IMG/VR virus record: IMGVR_UViG_3300036944_000447
Location: 1 to 21,701 of that record
Source: a virus
Direction: 5' to 3' (one strand)
Length of the DNA stretch: 21,701 nucleotides
This document shows, piece after piece, positions 7,024 to 11,864 of the stretch. The notes below the pieces were generated by a model. The model saw only the letters and a list, made by a program, of their open reading frames with translations, did not search any database and had not been told where the DNA came from. A program made the translations under genes and the position numbers. Position 1 is the stretch's first letter. Each line of letters begins with the position of its first letter.

Positions 7024-7043
7024 CAGCGTTAACAAATACCCTT

Positions 7044-7061
7044 ACAGATTAGTCAGTCTTT
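7044..7061. repeat. direct repeat bordering the HNH unit, left copy
   Basis: ACAGATTAGTCAGTCTTT. The partner at 7614-7631 differs at one base. The two copies are 570 bp apart and bracket the HNH gene and its leader. Confidence 0.7.
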
Positions 7062-7074
7062 AGAACTAACAATG

Positions 7075-7467
7075 TTACCATTGGTTAGGCCAGTGCCTAT
7101 TTCCTTTGGTCATGTTGTCGCTACCTTGCAACAATTGTAGATTGGATTCGCAGTGTAACCCACACACCAACTTGCTTCGAAGAGGGACTATGTGATCAAC
7201 TTGCACATCGTATCCTGCCTTTCTATTAATTGAAGCCAAATAATAAATGCTGTCTATTTGTTCTTTATCAGCCCACGCTGGTGTGGCTTGCAGTTTTTTT
7301 GCCCTTCGTTTTGCTACTGAGGTATACATAATATGAGGATTAGCCTTGACATAAGCTCTCCGTTGTTTCTGCAGGACATCTTTGTTGGCTTGATAATAAG
7401 CCCTTGCATGTTCATTTACAGCCTTTTTGAAGGCTTCATAATAGGCATTCTGTTGTTCGGGTAGCAT
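7075..7467 (-). CDS. HNH endonuclease
   Basis: A 130-residue nuclease of the phage HNH type. The N-terminal part is helical and basic, with an aromatic/charged repeat (ARAYYQANKDVLQKQRRAY). The C-terminal domain has D91-H92 in VDHIVPL, N109 in ESNLQLL and N118/K121 in SDNMTKGN, the expected HNH layout. C102 sits beside the second strand. The start is at 7465-7467 with SD TAGGAA seven bases upstream. It stands alone between two direct repeats and below a branched leader, so it resembles a freestanding homing-type unit rather than a packaging HNH protein beside a terminase. The target is unknown. Confidence 0.9.
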   Translation of the reverse strand: MLPEQQNAYYEAFKKAVNEHARAYYQANKDVLQKQRRAYVKANPHIMYTSVAKRRAKKLQATPAWADKEQIDSIYYLASINRKAGYDVQVDHIVPLRSKLVCGLHCESNLQLLQGSDNMTKGNRHWPNQW

Positions 7468-7486
7468 GGTGATTCCTACAAACAAA

Positions 7487-7562
7487 GAAGCCTAGATAGG
7501 CCACCCCCATCTTACTGATACTAAGATGGCGCATTGCTGCATAGGTAACCTAACTAGGCTTC
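7487..7562 (-). repeat. branched inverted repeat in the HNH leader
   Basis: Outer arms GAAGCCTAGATAGG (7487-7500) and CCTAACTAGGCTTC (7549-7562) pair over 14 positions with one mismatch. Inside lies a second perfect hairpin, CCATCTTA/TAAGATGG (7507-7529, 8-bp stem, 7-base loop). In the transcript this sits 20 bases upstream of the HNH start codon. It could regulate translation or RNA processing, or be a DNA cruciform. Confidence 0.65.
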
Positions 7563-7566
7563 ACTG

Positions 7567-7597
7567 TAGCGTTAGAGGGTATCAGCAACTAACGCTA
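7567..7597 (-). repeat. 9-bp stem hairpin upstream of the HNH leader
   Basis: TAGCGTTAG (7567-7575) pairs perfectly with CTAACGCTA (7589-7597) around a 13-base loop. No U-run follows on the minus strand, so it is not a classical terminator. Confidence 0.55.
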
Positions 7598-7613
7598 TGT
7601 CTGTAGTTATACC

Positions 7614-7631
7614 ACAGATTAGTCGGTCTTT
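7614..7631. repeat. direct repeat bordering the HNH unit, right copy
   Basis: ACAGATTAGTCGGTCTTT. It overlaps the last codons and stop of the gene at 7619-7837. It is the likely original of the copy at 7044-7061. Confidence 0.7.
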
Positions 7632-7837
7632 TTAACCAGAGGTATCACATCTATCCAAGCGACTAGATGAATAGGATCTCCGAACATATCTAGGCAGTAG
7701 CTATACATGCCATCGATGTGATCGAAGTAGAAGACAACGCCAGTGTTAGGCATCTGTATATAGCTCTTAGGCTTGACGGAATACAGTGGTGTCACTGGTT
7801 GTTTGTCGAAGTCTCGAATATCCACTTCACTTAACAT
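7619..7837 (-). CDS. hypothetical 72-residue protein
   Basis: A small protein with a strand-rich appearance (KSYIQMPNTGVVFYFDHIDG, later HLVAWIDVIPLV). No family is recognised. The start at 7835-7837 is chosen because it overlaps the previous stop by 11 nt and has an AAAGG run upstream; extending to 7900 would run through the previous gene. Its last codons and stop form one copy of the direct repeat that borders the HNH unit. Confidence 0.65.
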   Translation of the reverse strand: MLSEVDIRDFDKQPVTPLYSVKPKSYIQMPNTGVVFYFDHIDGMYSYCLDMFGDPIHLVAWIDVIPLVKKTD

Positions 7838-7985
7838 AGGGATAAAGCCTTTCCTTTTCTTGTTCAATAAACAATCGTTTTGTTTTCTGTCCTTCGGCAT
7901 AGCCTAAGACATAGTCTTTGTTCATCCACTCTTTAGACAAAGGCAAACTGCGTAGACCATGAACAAACCCTAAGGTGAAGCTCAT
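7827..7985 (-). CDS. hypothetical 52-residue protein (FVHGLRSLPL motif)
   Basis: A short protein beginning MSFTLGFVHGLRSLPLSKEW, then a charged helix (GYAEGQKTKRLFIEQEKER). The start at 7983-7985 is chosen because it forms an ATGA overlap with the stop of the 23-residue membrane microprotein above it; there is no other SD. Its TLGFVHGLRSLPL and NKDYVLGYAEGQ parts look like a shared small phage motif, but I cannot name a family. Confidence 0.65.
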   Translation of the reverse strand: MSFTLGFVHGLRSLPLSKEWMNKDYVLGYAEGQKTKRLFIEQEKERLYPYVK

Positions 7986-8053
7986 ATCCATAAAGACACC
8001 AGTGCCACAAGGGAACACACAATGAACCAAGTGTACAGAGTTTTATCGCTCAT
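7982..8053 (-). CDS. 23-residue membrane microprotein
   Basis: MSDKTLYTWFIVCSLVALVS followed by LWI: a polar cap of six residues and one membrane helix that uses the rest of the protein. The start lies inside the end of the proline-rich ORF above (ATGAGCGATAA) and the stop overlaps the next ATG as ATGA. Both junctions match the rest of the operon, which argues for translation. A role in membrane disturbance or anchoring a partner is possible, not shown. Confidence 0.55.
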   Translation of the reverse strand: MSDKTLYTWFIVCSLVALVSLWI

Positions 8054-8138
8054 GTCTAGGCTCAGGTGGTATGCTAGCAGGAAGGGGATGGGCAGGGAAA
8101 GGCCACACTGGTGGTGGTGGCGGTGTTTGTTTAAGCAT
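8043..8138 (-). CDS. 31-residue proline-rich microprotein
   Basis: About 40 percent proline, starting MLKQTPPPPPVWPFPAHPLP. It would be extended and unstructured and could bind SH3-like, WW-like or periplasmic partners. AAAGGA lies about ten bases before the ATG, the ATG overlaps the previous gene's end by eight bases, and the TAA overlaps the membrane microprotein start. Low-complexity composition is a reason for caution, but the coupling on both sides supports it. Confidence 0.5.
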   Translation of the reverse strand: MLKQTPPPPPVWPFPAHPLPASIPPEPRHER

Positions 8139-8298
8139 TGGCTGAGTCCTTTCGTTGTACATGTTTAGCTAACAACCACTTGTCACCCAAGTGCCTAATG
8201 CTTTTCACCCACTGTCGTTGGTTGTGTCTGTTGATACGCTTGTCAACACCTTGTGTGTTGAACAATTGTCGTACATGTTTTAACATCTTTGTATTCAT
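8131..8298 (-). CDS. hypothetical basic 55-residue protein
   Basis: A very basic small protein (MNTKMLKHVRQLFNTQGVDK, then RINRHNQRQWVKSIRHLG and a KHVQRK tail), likely to bind nucleic acid. The start at 8296-8298 is favoured over an upstream TTG because AAGGA lies five bases before it and the previous stop is only one base away (TGAAATG). No family is recognised. Confidence 0.65.
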   Translation of the reverse strand: MNTKMLKHVRQLFNTQGVDKRINRHNQRQWVKSIRHLGDKWLLAKHVQRKDSANA

Positions 8299-8299
8299 T

Positions 8300-8494
8300 T
8301 CATTCCTTAACAATACGAAAGTTACCGAAGTCTACCTGTTCTCTGTTGGCAAAGAACAACCCATCTAGGTATCGTTCCAGTGCCAGTGATGCATCGTTCA
8401 ATGTGTGGTATCGCCTTGGCTTGTACCCACTGTCTGTCACATCAAACTCTAGGCAATGCCACTTGTCACGAAGCCGTGTTTGTATCTTGTACAT
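8300..8494 (-). CDS. hypothetical 64-residue protein
   Basis: A small protein starting MYKIQTRLRDKWHCLEFDVT and ending VDFGNFRIVKE, with a helical middle (LNDASLALERYLDGLF). The layout strand-strand-helix-strand suggests a compact alpha/beta domain. The start at 8492-8494 is preceded by AAAGG; the longer frame up to 8626 lies inside the upstream gene. It overlaps that gene by 29 nt. Function unknown. Confidence 0.65.
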   Translation of the reverse strand: MYKIQTRLRDKWHCLEFDVTDSGYKPRRYHTLNDASLALERYLDGLFFANREQVDFGNFRIVKE

Positions 8495-8762
8495 ATGTAT
8501 ACCTTTCATAAGATCTGATTTTGCTGTCACCATCGGTGTGTTTAGTGACCCACTTGATGGATACATTGTCAGAGTGTAAGCGTTGTAACAACAACGACAA
8601 GTCACAGTCTTCCTCAAGGTACACATTGTCTTTGTATTGGTAGCTATAGCTGCTTACATCAGGGGCAATGCCCAAGTTCTCTAACACCTTACGCTTCACC
8701 TTGCCCCATCCATGTCCTGCATCGGTGTATACAGTGATGGTGAATGTTTTCTTATCTGTCAT
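8466..8762 (-). CDS. phage protein with TDAGHGWGKVKR motif
   Basis: A 98-residue protein of a family I recognise from many phages by TVYTDAGHGWGKVKRKVLEN, SYSYQYKDNVYLEEDCD and KHTDGDSKIRSY. The histidine, aspartates and conserved cysteine suggest a real active or binding site, but no function is established to my knowledge. The start overlaps the previous gene by 11 nt and has a weak AAAGAG SD. Confidence 0.8.
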   Translation of the reverse strand: MTDKKTFTITVYTDAGHGWGKVKRKVLENLGIAPDVSSYSYQYKDNVYLEEDCDLSLLLQRLHSDNVSIKWVTKHTDGDSKIRSYERYTYVQDTNTAS

Positions 8763-8958
8763 CTGCTAGCTCTTTCATTTTGTTTTTGTCTGCTTGATAT
8801 TCCATTCCTTTAAGGAAGGCATACCAAGGCTTTGACTTAGGGCTGTAGAAGTTGTTAGCTATGTCCTTCATGTCTCTATAACGTGACCAATTAGGGAAGG
8901 TGATGACATACAACTCACCAAAGAATTTGGCTGTGGTTTCTTGCTTACTCGTAGTCAT
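8752..8958 (-). CDS. hypothetical 68-residue protein
   Basis: A small protein (MTTSKQETTAKFFGELYVIT, then FPNWSRYRDMKDIANNFYSP) with a conserved-looking KPWYAFLKGMEYQ segment. The start at 8956-8958 is clear: AAGGAG lies six bases upstream. A longer frame to 8997 has no such signal. It overlaps the end of the 171-residue gene by 14 nt and the start of the next by 11. Not recognised. Confidence 0.7.
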   Translation of the reverse strand: MTTSKQETTAKFFGELYVITFPNWSRYRDMKDIANNFYSPKSKPWYAFLKGMEYQADKNKMKELADDR

Positions 8959-9460
8959 CACATGCTCCTTCCATAACATCATGTAAAGCAACACCATACA
9001 CTAGGTCATCAGCACTGCTCTCGAATTGTTTGCGAGTGTGTTCAATGAGGTCAATGATGTCCTCATTAGGATGGTATTCAATCAGCTCCCAAGGCACAAT
9101 GCCATTGTCACCAGAGGTGAAGGTGTCTAGCCCAATCACCTGCAACACAGAGGCATAGGACATGGTGTCAGGATAGTCAGACAACCATTGGTTGAGAGCA
9201 AACCTCTCACTCACCTTCATCTTCACAGGGAAGTCTAGGTCAACACTAATCATGTAATAGCACTCACCGTTACGAAGCTTCACATAACAGAACGGATGAT
9301 CGTCACCGTCAGCAGGGTCATTGCCCTGCACCGCATCCTCTAGGTCATCAGCAGATAGATAAAGTTTATCTACCAAAGTGTCATAGTCTTCGAAGCTCTT
9401 ACCTGCAGGGATTAACATGCCTTCCTCTGCTAGGTCTGTTCTCATTCTGATCTTGTTCAT
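8945..9460 (-). CDS. hypothetical acidic 171-residue protein
   Basis: An acidic protein rich in aspartate (VDKLYLSADDLEDAVQGND, and a tail ending EGACDDYE) with an aromatic strand-like middle (FCYVKLRNGECYYMISVDLD). High negative charge is typical of phage DNA-mimic inhibitors of host nucleases, but also of ordinary small domains, so this is only a lead. It starts right after an SD hairpin (TCCTGAAAGGA). No family is recognised. Confidence 0.7.
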   Translation of the reverse strand: MNKIRMRTDLAEEGMLIPAGKSFEDYDTLVDKLYLSADDLEDAVQGNDPADGDDHPFCYVKLRNGECYYMISVDLDFPVKMKVSERFALNQWLSDYPDTMSYASVLQVIGLDTFTSGDNGIVPWELIEYHPNEDIIDLIEHTRKQFESSADDLVYGVALHDVMEGACDDYE

Positions 9461-9462
9461 AT

Positions 9463-9648
9463 TTATTTCCTTTCAGGATATTGTTTACTGTAAATGCCTT
9501 CGCTTGCCAACCTCTCATACTCTTCCTTTAGAAGAGCAATCCAATCACCCAGTGCATCAAGCTGAGTTAGCCTATCCTCACACTTAAAACTATCTCTGAT
9601 AGTTACTATGCCTTTGCCCCTTGGGTTAGACCATCGTAGCGTTATCAT
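9463..9648 (-). CDS. hypothetical 61-residue protein
   Basis: A small protein with a beta-like start (MITLRWSNPRGKGIVTIRDS) and a helical tail (GDWIALLKEEYERLASEG). The end of the coding sequence (QYPERK) is encoded by the SD hairpin of the next gene. Its own start follows another copy of that hairpin, placed inside the end of the gene above. Unknown function. Confidence 0.65.
   Translation of the reverse strand: MITLRWSNPRGKGIVTIRDSFKCEDRLTQLDALGDWIALLKEEYERLASEGIYSKQYPERK
9468..9478 (-). promoter_or_regulatory. palindromic SD hairpin, copy 2
   Basis: TCCTGAAAGGA in the transcript: a 4-bp stem around GAA that holds the SD AAGGA, just before the start of the 171-residue gene. Confidence 0.6.
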
Positions 9649-9841
9649 GTTTGTTTCCTTTCAGGAGTTGTTCTCGCTTAATGAAGGGTAGGTAAACTTT
9701 GTTACCAAAGAACTGATGCTCAAACAATTGGTCATCAACGATCTTGTCTGAGTGTGCTCTCGCTGCTTTCAATGTCTTGAAAGAAGCAACAGGGCTAGTG
9801 CTATTGGGATAGCACACAATGTATTTGTATCTGTATCTCAT
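9626..9841 (-). CDS. hypothetical 71-residue protein
   Basis: A basic protein, MRYRYKYIVCYPNSTSPVAS followed by a helix (FKTLKAARAHSDKIVDDQLF) and FFGNKVYLPFIKREQLLKG. It resembles the short 'modulator' proteins that phages use against the host, but with no specific match. Start 9839-9841 is chosen since the previous stop is one base away (TGATATG) with GGTGGTGA as SD. Its end overlaps the next gene by 23 nt. Confidence 0.65.
   Translation of the reverse strand: MRYRYKYIVCYPNSTSPVASFKTLKAARAHSDKIVDDQLFEHQFFGNKVYLPFIKREQLLKGNKHDNATMV
9656..9666 (-). promoter_or_regulatory. palindromic SD hairpin, copy 3
   Basis: TCCTGAAAGGA in the transcript, inside the coding end of the 9626-9841 gene, serving the ATG at 9646-9648. 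Confidence 0.6.
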
Positions 9842-9842
9842 A

Positions 9843-10226
9843 TCACCACCATGAGTCGTAGAACACAGCCTTGCCAGCGGCAATGGATTGCCTTGATAGC
9901 TTGACGAAGTCAGCCACACTCTCTAGGTCTTCGGGGTATATGGTGGATGTGTCACCAAAGAAGAAGCCATTGCGTGGCACTAGTTTGTTAGCCCCAACAT
10001 CCATCTCCAGTCTGTCTAGATCTTTTAGATCAAGACGAACAGTGGTGCAGTTGAAGTCGTGTCTTGTGCCACCCTTAAGGCGGTACAAATCCTCCATCCA
10101 ACCATGCAAAGCATTGAACTTACGCCAGTAGCTGATCTGCTCAGCACCATCACCCAGTGCCACATCAGTGACATACTCACCAACGCTGTCAGCATTGACA
10201 GCAAATGCATACATATCAAGTCCCAT
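9843..10226 (-). CDS. MGLDMY family phage protein
   Basis: A 127-residue member of a common phage family marked by MGLDMYAFAVNAD, YWRKFNALHGWMEDLYR, FNCTTVRL and the end AAGKAVFYDSWW. Database entries for this family sometimes carry an unsupported 'phosphoglycerate kinase' label; I see no kinase motif and regard the function as unknown. The start is at 10224-10226, after GAGGAA. A longer frame to 10277 runs inside the upstream 53-residue gene. Confidence 0.85.
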   Translation of the reverse strand: MGLDMYAFAVNADSVGEYVTDVALGDGAEQISYWRKFNALHGWMEDLYRLKGGTRHDFNCTTVRLDLKDLDRLEMDVGANKLVPRNGFFFGDTSTIYPEDLESVADFVKLSRQSIAAGKAVFYDSWW

Positions 10227-10377
10227 AATCGTTCCTCGGAAAGTTAATTGTTGAATAATAGAAGTCGAGGATTTCATCCTCTGTCAATCTAAAGTCTATG
10301 TCACCGAGTGCCACAGCAATACCAATGTCATAGTTGTTACGAGACAAGCCTACCTCATTTATCAGAGGAATCTTCAT
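10216..10377 (-). CDS. hypothetical 53-residue protein
   Basis: A small acidic protein (MKIPLINEVGLSRNNYDIGI, then GDIDFRLTEDEILDFYYS) that fills the gap between two recognised genes. The ATG is one base after the previous stop (TGACATG) with SD AGGTG, and the stop overlaps the MGLDMY gene by 11 nt. Short length is the only reason for doubt. No family is recognised. Confidence 0.7.
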   Translation of the reverse strand: MKIPLINEVGLSRNNYDIGIAVALGDIDFRLTEDEILDFYYSTINFPRNDYGT

Positions 10378-10378
10378 G

Positions 10379-10522
10379 TCACCTACAGCAAACATGCACC
10401 ACCATCCTGTCTATGTCAACTGTCAGCCAAGCCTTACGAGTCACACTGTCATACACAATAATGTCACCGACATTAATGATTGCCCCTGTCTTGCAACAGA
10501 CACCTTTAAACTTTGCAGTCAT
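10379..10522 (-). CDS. hypothetical 47-residue beta-rich protein
   Basis: MTAKFKGVCCKTGAIINVGD followed by IIVYDS and WLTVDIDRMVVHVCCR: a compact all-beta pattern with CC pairs near both ends, which might bind zinc or form a small barrel such as an SH3/KOW-like fold. The start at 10520-10522 overlaps the upstream gene by 17 nt; an alternative ATG at 10534 or 10579 would lie in coding sequence of that gene. Function unknown. Confidence 0.6.
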   Translation of the reverse strand: MTAKFKGVCCKTGAIINVGDIIVYDSVTRKAWLTVDIDRMVVHVCCR

Positions 10523-10934
10523 TGTTTTCAACATACCAATCCTTTTTATAAATAACACCACGCTTAATGCCTTCGGCATCAGCGAACACTTTCATACCAA
10601 CAACATCCGCCTTATCCACTGATTGCTCAGTGGCTTTGATGACGAAGCTGTCATACTTATAAGGGTTATAAGTAACTTGTCTGCCTACCATGCTAAGGAA
10701 TTCATAGTGGCTCTCAACTCTGTCGCCATTAATCCAAGTGCCAGTGACTCCGGCATGGACATTCTTACGCTTCTCTCGAAGCACTCGCTGTCGTCCTGCC
10801 TCGGACACCTTGAACTTGCACCCCTCAAGCAACACAGTGTCACGATGGGCAATCACTCTGCCCTTGTTAGCACCTTCCAAGGCTTTAATGCTGAAGCATT
10901 TCCTATGTAAATTAAAGTAGACAAAGCACCTCAT
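10506..10934 (-). CDS. phage protein with NLHRKCFSxxALEG motif
   Basis: A 142-residue protein of a family I recognise across phages of Proteobacteria: YFNLHRKCFSIKALEG, GRVIAHRDTVLL, CKFKVSEAGRQRVLREKRKN and VHAGVTG. Charged arginine-lysine stretches suggest RNA or DNA binding, but no function is proven to my knowledge. The start is 10932-10934, six bases after an SD hairpin. A longer frame to 10970 is unsupported. Confidence 0.85.
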   Translation of the reverse strand: MRCFVYFNLHRKCFSIKALEGANKGRVIAHRDTVLLEGCKFKVSEAGRQRVLREKRKNVHAGVTGTWINGDRVESHYEFLSMVGRQVTYNPYKYDSFVIKATEQSVDKADVVGMKVFADAEGIKRGVIYKKDWYVENNDCKV

Positions 10935-10939
10935 TGTGT

Positions 10940-10952
10940 TTCCTTTCAGGAA
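10940..10952 (-). promoter_or_regulatory. palindromic SD hairpin, copy 4
   Basis: TTCCTGAAAGGAA in the transcript. Its internal TGA is also the stop codon of the 25-residue microprotein at 10946-11023. Confidence 0.65.
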
Positions 10953-11023
10953 AAGATTGTTAATAACCAAAATTTCACAGCAACAAATGCTGCAAAGCAG
11001 AGCACACCTATTACATATTCCAT
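10946..11023 (-). CDS. 25-residue membrane microprotein
   Basis: MEYVIGVLCFAAFVAVKFWL followed by LTIFS: nearly all one membrane helix. The ATG lies one base after the previous stop (TGACATG, as at 10377), with AAGGTG upstream, and its stop is the TGA inside the next gene's SD hairpin. That double coupling makes chance unlikely. No known lysis or exclusion peptide is matched. Confidence 0.55.
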   Translation of the reverse strand: MEYVIGVLCFAAFVAVKFWLLTIFS

Positions 11024-11024
11024 G

Positions 11025-11276
11025 TCATTCACCTTCCTTTGGAAGGAATGTCAGATTCCCTGTGTACCTCATCTCAAACATTAGGGCTTTAGCCCTGTTG
11101 AGATATTGCCTAGCTGTCTCGGTGTCACCCAGTGCCATTAGCTCTTGAGCATCGGACAACAGTCCTGCAAGCACCATCACACCACCTGACAACTTGTAAG
11201 TGATCGAGTCTTTAACGCTTTCCTTGAAAGCATCAAAGTCACAGCCATACATTTGGATTTGTTTATCTACTGACAT
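11025..11276 (-). CDS. phage protein with LSDAQELM..G..E.AR..LNRAK motif
   Basis: An 83-residue helical protein. The segment GGVMVLAGLLSDAQELMALG followed by ETARQYLNRAKALMFE matches a small family found next to the NLHRKCFS protein in many phages, so the two may work together. Function unknown. The start at 11274-11276 follows an SD hairpin, and the end FLPKEGE carries the SD of the next microprotein. Confidence 0.8.
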   Translation of the reverse strand: MSVDKQIQMYGCDFDAFKESVKDSITYKLSGGVMVLAGLLSDAQELMALGDTETARQYLNRAKALMFEMRYTGNLTFLPKEGE

Positions 11277-11281
11277 GTTGT

Positions 11282-11294
11282 TTCCTTTCAGGAA
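11282..11294 (-). promoter_or_regulatory. palindromic SD hairpin, copy 5
   Basis: TTCCTGAAAGGAA in the transcript, six bases before the ATG at 11274-11276. Here TGA is the stop of the upstream 71-residue gene region (stop 11288-11290). Confidence 0.65.
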
Positions 11295-11503
11295 TTGATT
11301 GCTTCAGCCAGTGCATTTTCACTGTCGATAGTGACAGCATCAAACACCTGTTGCTTCGTACCTTTGTAACCCATACCCTTAAGAATTGCATAGCAAGTCT
11401 TACCCTTGGAAGTCAGACGCATACCTTTCATCTCCAGTTTAAGACCTTGTCTTAAGGAACGGAGACGGAAAGCTTCGATTTGTTGCGGTGTTGTTAATAC
11501 CAT
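11288..11503 (-). CDS. small phage protein with TTPQQIEAFRLRSLRQGLKLE motif
   Basis: A 71-residue basic protein, MVLTTPQQIEAFRLRSLRQG then LKLEMKGMRLTSKGKTCYA and a helical tail. It belongs to a small phage family often found in early regions; a short helix-turn-helix-like or RNA-binding role is plausible from its charge but not shown. The start at 11501-11503 follows SD hairpin copy 6. The stop TGA lies inside copy 5. It is the first gene after the promoter at 11626-11654. Confidence 0.8.
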   Translation of the reverse strand: MVLTTPQQIEAFRLRSLRQGLKLEMKGMRLTSKGKTCYAILKGMGYKGTKQQVFDAVTIDSENALAEAINS

Positions 11504-11508
11504 GATGT

Positions 11509-11520
11509 TTCCTTTAGGAA
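11509..11520 (-). promoter_or_regulatory. palindromic SD hairpin, copy 6
   Basis: TTCCTAAAGGAA in the transcript, with AAGGAA as SD six bases before the ATG at 11501-11503. Confidence 0.65.
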
Positions 11521-11523
11521 AAG

Positions 11524-11541
11524 AGAAGCGACTTTGCTTCT
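11524..11541 (-). repeat. hairpin, 6-bp stem, before the 11503 gene
   Basis: AGAAGC and GCTTCT pair around a 6-base loop. It directly follows the longer hairpin at 11541-11568 and lies just upstream of SD hairpin copy 6. Confidence 0.5.
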
Positions 11542-11568
11542 GTGAATGTCCTTAACAAGACATTCGCA
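11541..11568 (-). repeat. hairpin, 10-bp stem
   Basis: TGTGAATGTC (11541-11550) and GACATTCGCA (11559-11568) pair over 10 positions with one G-T wobble around an 8-base loop. No U-run follows, so it is a 5' leader stem rather than a terminator. Confidence 0.6.
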
Positions 11569-11625
11569 GAAACCCACTGTCTAGCACCGACCCCAGTGCC
11601 ACAATGGAAATTGTCTCTCACACAT

Positions 11626-11654
11626 ATTATCAACATGATATGTAAGCATGTCCT
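11626..11654 (-). promoter_or_regulatory. candidate leftward promoter for the small-gene operon
   Basis: The -10 GATAAT (11626-11631) is one base from consensus and lies 17 bases from a -35 AGGACA (11649-11654), which matches four of six. Start expected near 11619. The position, upstream of the long gene chain and below the boxA module, is sensible. Confidence 0.4.
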
Positions 11655-11666
11655 ATGCATTCACCT

Positions 11667-11692
11667 TGCATAGACTAGGCTAGTCCATAGCA
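11667..11692. promoter_or_regulatory. operator-like inverted repeat
   Basis: TGCATAGACTAG and CTAGTCCATAGCA are near-perfect arms around one G. The centre lies about 60 bp upstream of the predicted start of the 11626-11654 promoter, a position usual for an activator or repressor site. Confidence 0.4.
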
Positions 11693-11694
11693 GT

Positions 11695-11722
11695 GGTGCT
11701 TACCTTGCTAACAGCAAGCACC
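11695..11722 (-). repeat. hairpin below boxA
   Basis: GGTGCTT and AAGCACC are 7-bp arms around a 14-base interior that can fold further (CTTGC/GCAAG alternative). It comes about 20 bases after boxA in the transcript, where lambda-like nut sites place boxB, but its size is larger than boxB. Confidence 0.5.
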
Positions 11723-11740
11723 CTCACCGACACTAGTCTC

Positions 11741-11760
11741 AATTTTTAAAGAGCAAGACG
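11741..11760 (-). promoter_or_regulatory. boxA-like antitermination element
   Basis: The transcript reads CTTGCTCTTTAAAAATT here. It matches the proteobacterial rrn boxA TGCTCTTTAACA at 11 of 12 positions. boxA recruits NusB-NusE and helps RNA polymerase read through terminators. No phage N-like protein is recognised, so host Nus factors may be enough. Confidence 0.55.
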
Positions 11761-11820
11761 GAATAAGCTTCGCTTCACAGCGGGACAAATCCCTAGATAG
11801 AACGCTAGATAACATTCTCC

Positions 11821-11836
11821 AAAGCCCTAAGGCTTT
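11821..11836 (-). repeat. hairpin after GP88 gene
   Basis: AAAGCC and GGCTTT pair around four bases. Together with the stem at 11850-11864 it follows the GP88 stop. There is no T-run after it on the minus strand, so a Rho-independent terminator is not supported. Confidence 0.45.
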
Positions 11837-11849
11837 AGGCAAGGCTATC

Positions 11850-11864
11850 GTAAGCTTTGCTTAC
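11850..11864 (-). repeat. hairpin overlapping the GP88 stop codon
   Basis: GTAAGC-AAA-GCTTAC on the minus strand: a 6-bp stem whose first arm contains the TAA stop (11861-11863). It may protect the 3' end of the message. Confidence 0.5.

Larger units (their letters stand above)
11504..11860 (-). other. 357-bp structured leader without a gene
   Basis: No convincing ORF is seen. In transcript order it holds a hairpin touching the GP88 stop (11850-11864), a stem AAAGCC/GGCTTT (11821-11836), a boxA match (11741-11760), a hairpin (11695-11722), an operator-like inverted repeat (11667-11692), a promoter (11626-11654), and stacked hairpins (11541-11568 and 11524-11541) before the next SD. This reads as an end-of-gene, antitermination and restart module. 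Confidence 0.6.

Noticed and set aside
7075-7467. Group I intron around the HNH gene
   Set aside because: The flanking structures do not show recognisable P3-P7 intron core elements, and the unit does not interrupt a recognisable gene.
9843-10226. Phosphoglycerate kinase label for the MGLDMY protein
   Set aside because: The protein is 127 residues and has none of the kinase's motifs; the label appears to be an old misannotation.
11821-11864. Rho-independent terminator after the GP88-like gene
   Set aside because: Two stems are present but neither is followed by a T-run on the minus strand, so I call them hairpins only.
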